A stretch of DNA of 64,000 nucleotides from contig NZ_BMXJ01000006.1 in NCBI RefSeq assembly GCF_014651695.1, forward strand, positions 475,156-539,155, in the 5' to 3' direction. A program made the translations under genes and the position numbers. Positions 63,338 through 64,000 of this stretch are shown one piece after another. The notes below the pieces were generated by a model. It searched no databases. It was given only the letters and a program-made list of their open reading frames with translations, and was not told the DNA's origin. Position 1 is the stretch's first letter; every line of letters starts with the position of its first letter. The stretch is from Nocardiopsis terrae (GTDB lineage: Bacteria; Actinomycetota; Actinomycetes; Streptosporangiales; Streptosporangiaceae).

Positions 63338-63838
63338 TTTCTTGTCGCTCCCGGCCGTGACGGTGGCTGGCGTGAGTGGGGAGACGTCCGCTCGTACTCG
63401 GCGGGCCGCCTGGGCGGTCCAGCGGATGGTCACGGGGTGCAACCCCACCCGGTAGTGGTTACAGACAGTGACGGTAGAGGGGGGCTGGTGTCCAGGTCAA
63501 GCCGTTGGTGTGAAACGCGACTAATCAGTGGCCAAACCGTGCGTAGGTGAGACGCCTCTCATTTGTGGACCAGTTGGGGCGAGTTGGGCACTCCTGGAAG
63601 GCGGAAAGCCCGCTCCTGCAGGGAATTTCGTGTTTCCTCCACGTGGGGTGCGAATCCGTAGTGTCATGAAACGAATACCCTTCACTGGGCAAAAGGTGGC
63701 ATCGGGTGTGACTAGCATCACATTCGTAGTCTCGGGTTGTGGAACGAGTCTGAAGGCCCCTCCGTCCGCGCTGGTAGCGTGGGCACGATCGACATCCTTT
63801 AACGACCTGTTCTGTGAGGCAGGGAAGGGGTCATTACT
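63338..63838. promoter_or_regulatory. bldD-pyrR divergent region with a Crp/GlxR-type site
   Basis: A 500-bp region that is less GC-rich than its surroundings. TGTGA-CTAGCA-TCACA (63707-63722) is a perfect Crp-family palindrome, about 117 bp before pyrR. TAGCGT near 63775 is a possible pyrR -10. Open frames inside show no protein-like pattern. Confidence 0.55.
63806..63823 (+). promoter_or_regulatory. PyrR-binding loop in the pyrR leader
   Basis: CCTG...CAGG closes a hairpin whose loop is CTGTGA, matching the CNGNGA hexaloop of PyrR-binding RNA. The ribosome-binding site GGAAGGGG follows at once, and TTG at 63839 is the start. Binding of PyrR could block translation, as described for mycobacterial pyrR. 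Confidence 0.65.
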
Positions 63839-64000
63839 TTGCGTGCGCAAAAACCAACAAAAGGTGATGTGGGCTCCGCTGATCCCGCACCGGATCCCGA
63901 CGCACCCGAGGTGCCCGAAGGCACCAGAGCCGTCCTCGACGGCAACGAGCTCAACCGGGCACTGACCCGTATCGCCCACGAGGTGCTCGAACGCACCAAG
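63839..64000 (+). CDS. pyrR: PyrR bifunctional regulator/uracil phosphoribosyltransferase (partial)
   Basis: The first 54 codons of PyrR are present: a hydrophilic actinobacterial N-terminus (LRAQKPTKGDVGSADPAPD) then VLDGNELNRALTRIAHEVLERTK, the usual beginning of the PRTase fold. TTG at 63839 has GGAAGGGG eight bases upstream; GTG at 63869 is an alternative. Cut by the window end. PyrR normally heads the pyrimidine operon. Confidence 0.85.
   Translation, partial: MRAQKPTKGDVGSADPAPDPDAPEVPEGTRAVLDGNELNRALTRIAHEVLERTK

Noticed and set aside
63528..63965. Plus-strand open frame spanning the bldD-pyrR gap
   Set aside because: It overlaps the pyrR start in another frame, contains the regulatory elements, and shows no protein-like pattern or ribosome-binding site.

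Overview
The window is about 70% G+C, densely coded on both strands, and contains only chromosomal core genes. Gene content points to a filamentous actinomycete: BldD, two RipA-like NlpC/P60 hydrolases, PimB'-type mannosyltransferase, an actinobacterial cytochrome bcc-aa3 system with a three-helix QcrA and dihaem QcrC, an adoK-type adenosine kinase, MacS/MacR, and a PASTA kinase close to an Rv2175c-like protein. From memory, much of the order resembles the Streptomyces coelicolor core around SCO2100-SCO2180, with rearrangements; a Nocardiopsis or related genus is my best guess. I saw no tRNA, rRNA, CRISPR array, insertion sequence or prophage.

Layout. 1-5 kb: sucB (cut by the window edge), lpdA and pepA, all leftward. 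5.2-9.3 kb: cobS and a fused cobU, a small conserved protein, an aldo/keto reductase and a DUF3043 membrane protein. 9.4-12.3 kb: the phage-shock-like set pspA-pspAA and htpX-pspAB, split by a strong hairpin. 12.7-15.6 kb: erpA, adoK, rpsD, tusA. 16.0-19.1 kb: ctaC-ctaD-ctaF. 19.3-26.3 kb: envelope genes (L,D-transpeptidase, pimB, two tandem NlpC/P60 genes), then a NYN-domain protein and a zinc-ribbon protein. 26.4-31.2 kb: DEDD/GIY-YIG nuclease, rhomboid protease, an Lrp-type RAM protein, trpD and a receiver-like protein. 31.6-36.0 kb: ctaE-qcrC-qcrA-qcrB, which with ctaCDF completes the bcc-aa3 branch. 36.4-44.6 kb: fadD, glkA with a companion protein, plsC, an esterase, a membrane protein and macS. 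44.6-50.1 kb: a molybdopterin enzyme, an attenuated DAHP synthase operon, thiI, pfkA and macR. 50.1-56.1 kb: the PASTA kinase and thiamine genes (thiO-thiS-thiG under a TPP riboswitch, thiE opposite). 56.2-64.0 kb: a quinone reductase under a MerR/SoxR-type operator, an NmrA-like reductase, a DUF418 protein, a prenyl diphosphate synthase, metF, a GNAT enzyme, bldD and the start of pyrR.

The most interesting material is regulatory. There is a LexA box on a well-formed promoter that drives no recognisable gene, only about 180 nt ending in a terminator (candidate SOS small RNA, 62.6-62.8 kb). DasR/NagR-like operators precede both glkA and pfkA. A leaderless peptide rich in Phe, Trp and Tyr sits before a terminator upstream of the DAHP synthase gene. 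A perfect Crp/GlxR-type palindrome lies between bldD and pyrR, and a PyrR-type binding loop precedes pyrR. A 66-bp near-perfect palindrome follows an NlpC/P60 gene. At least nine genes have a -10 element 5-9 nt before the start codon and are probably leaderless. All operator and RNA calls are pattern matches made by eye.
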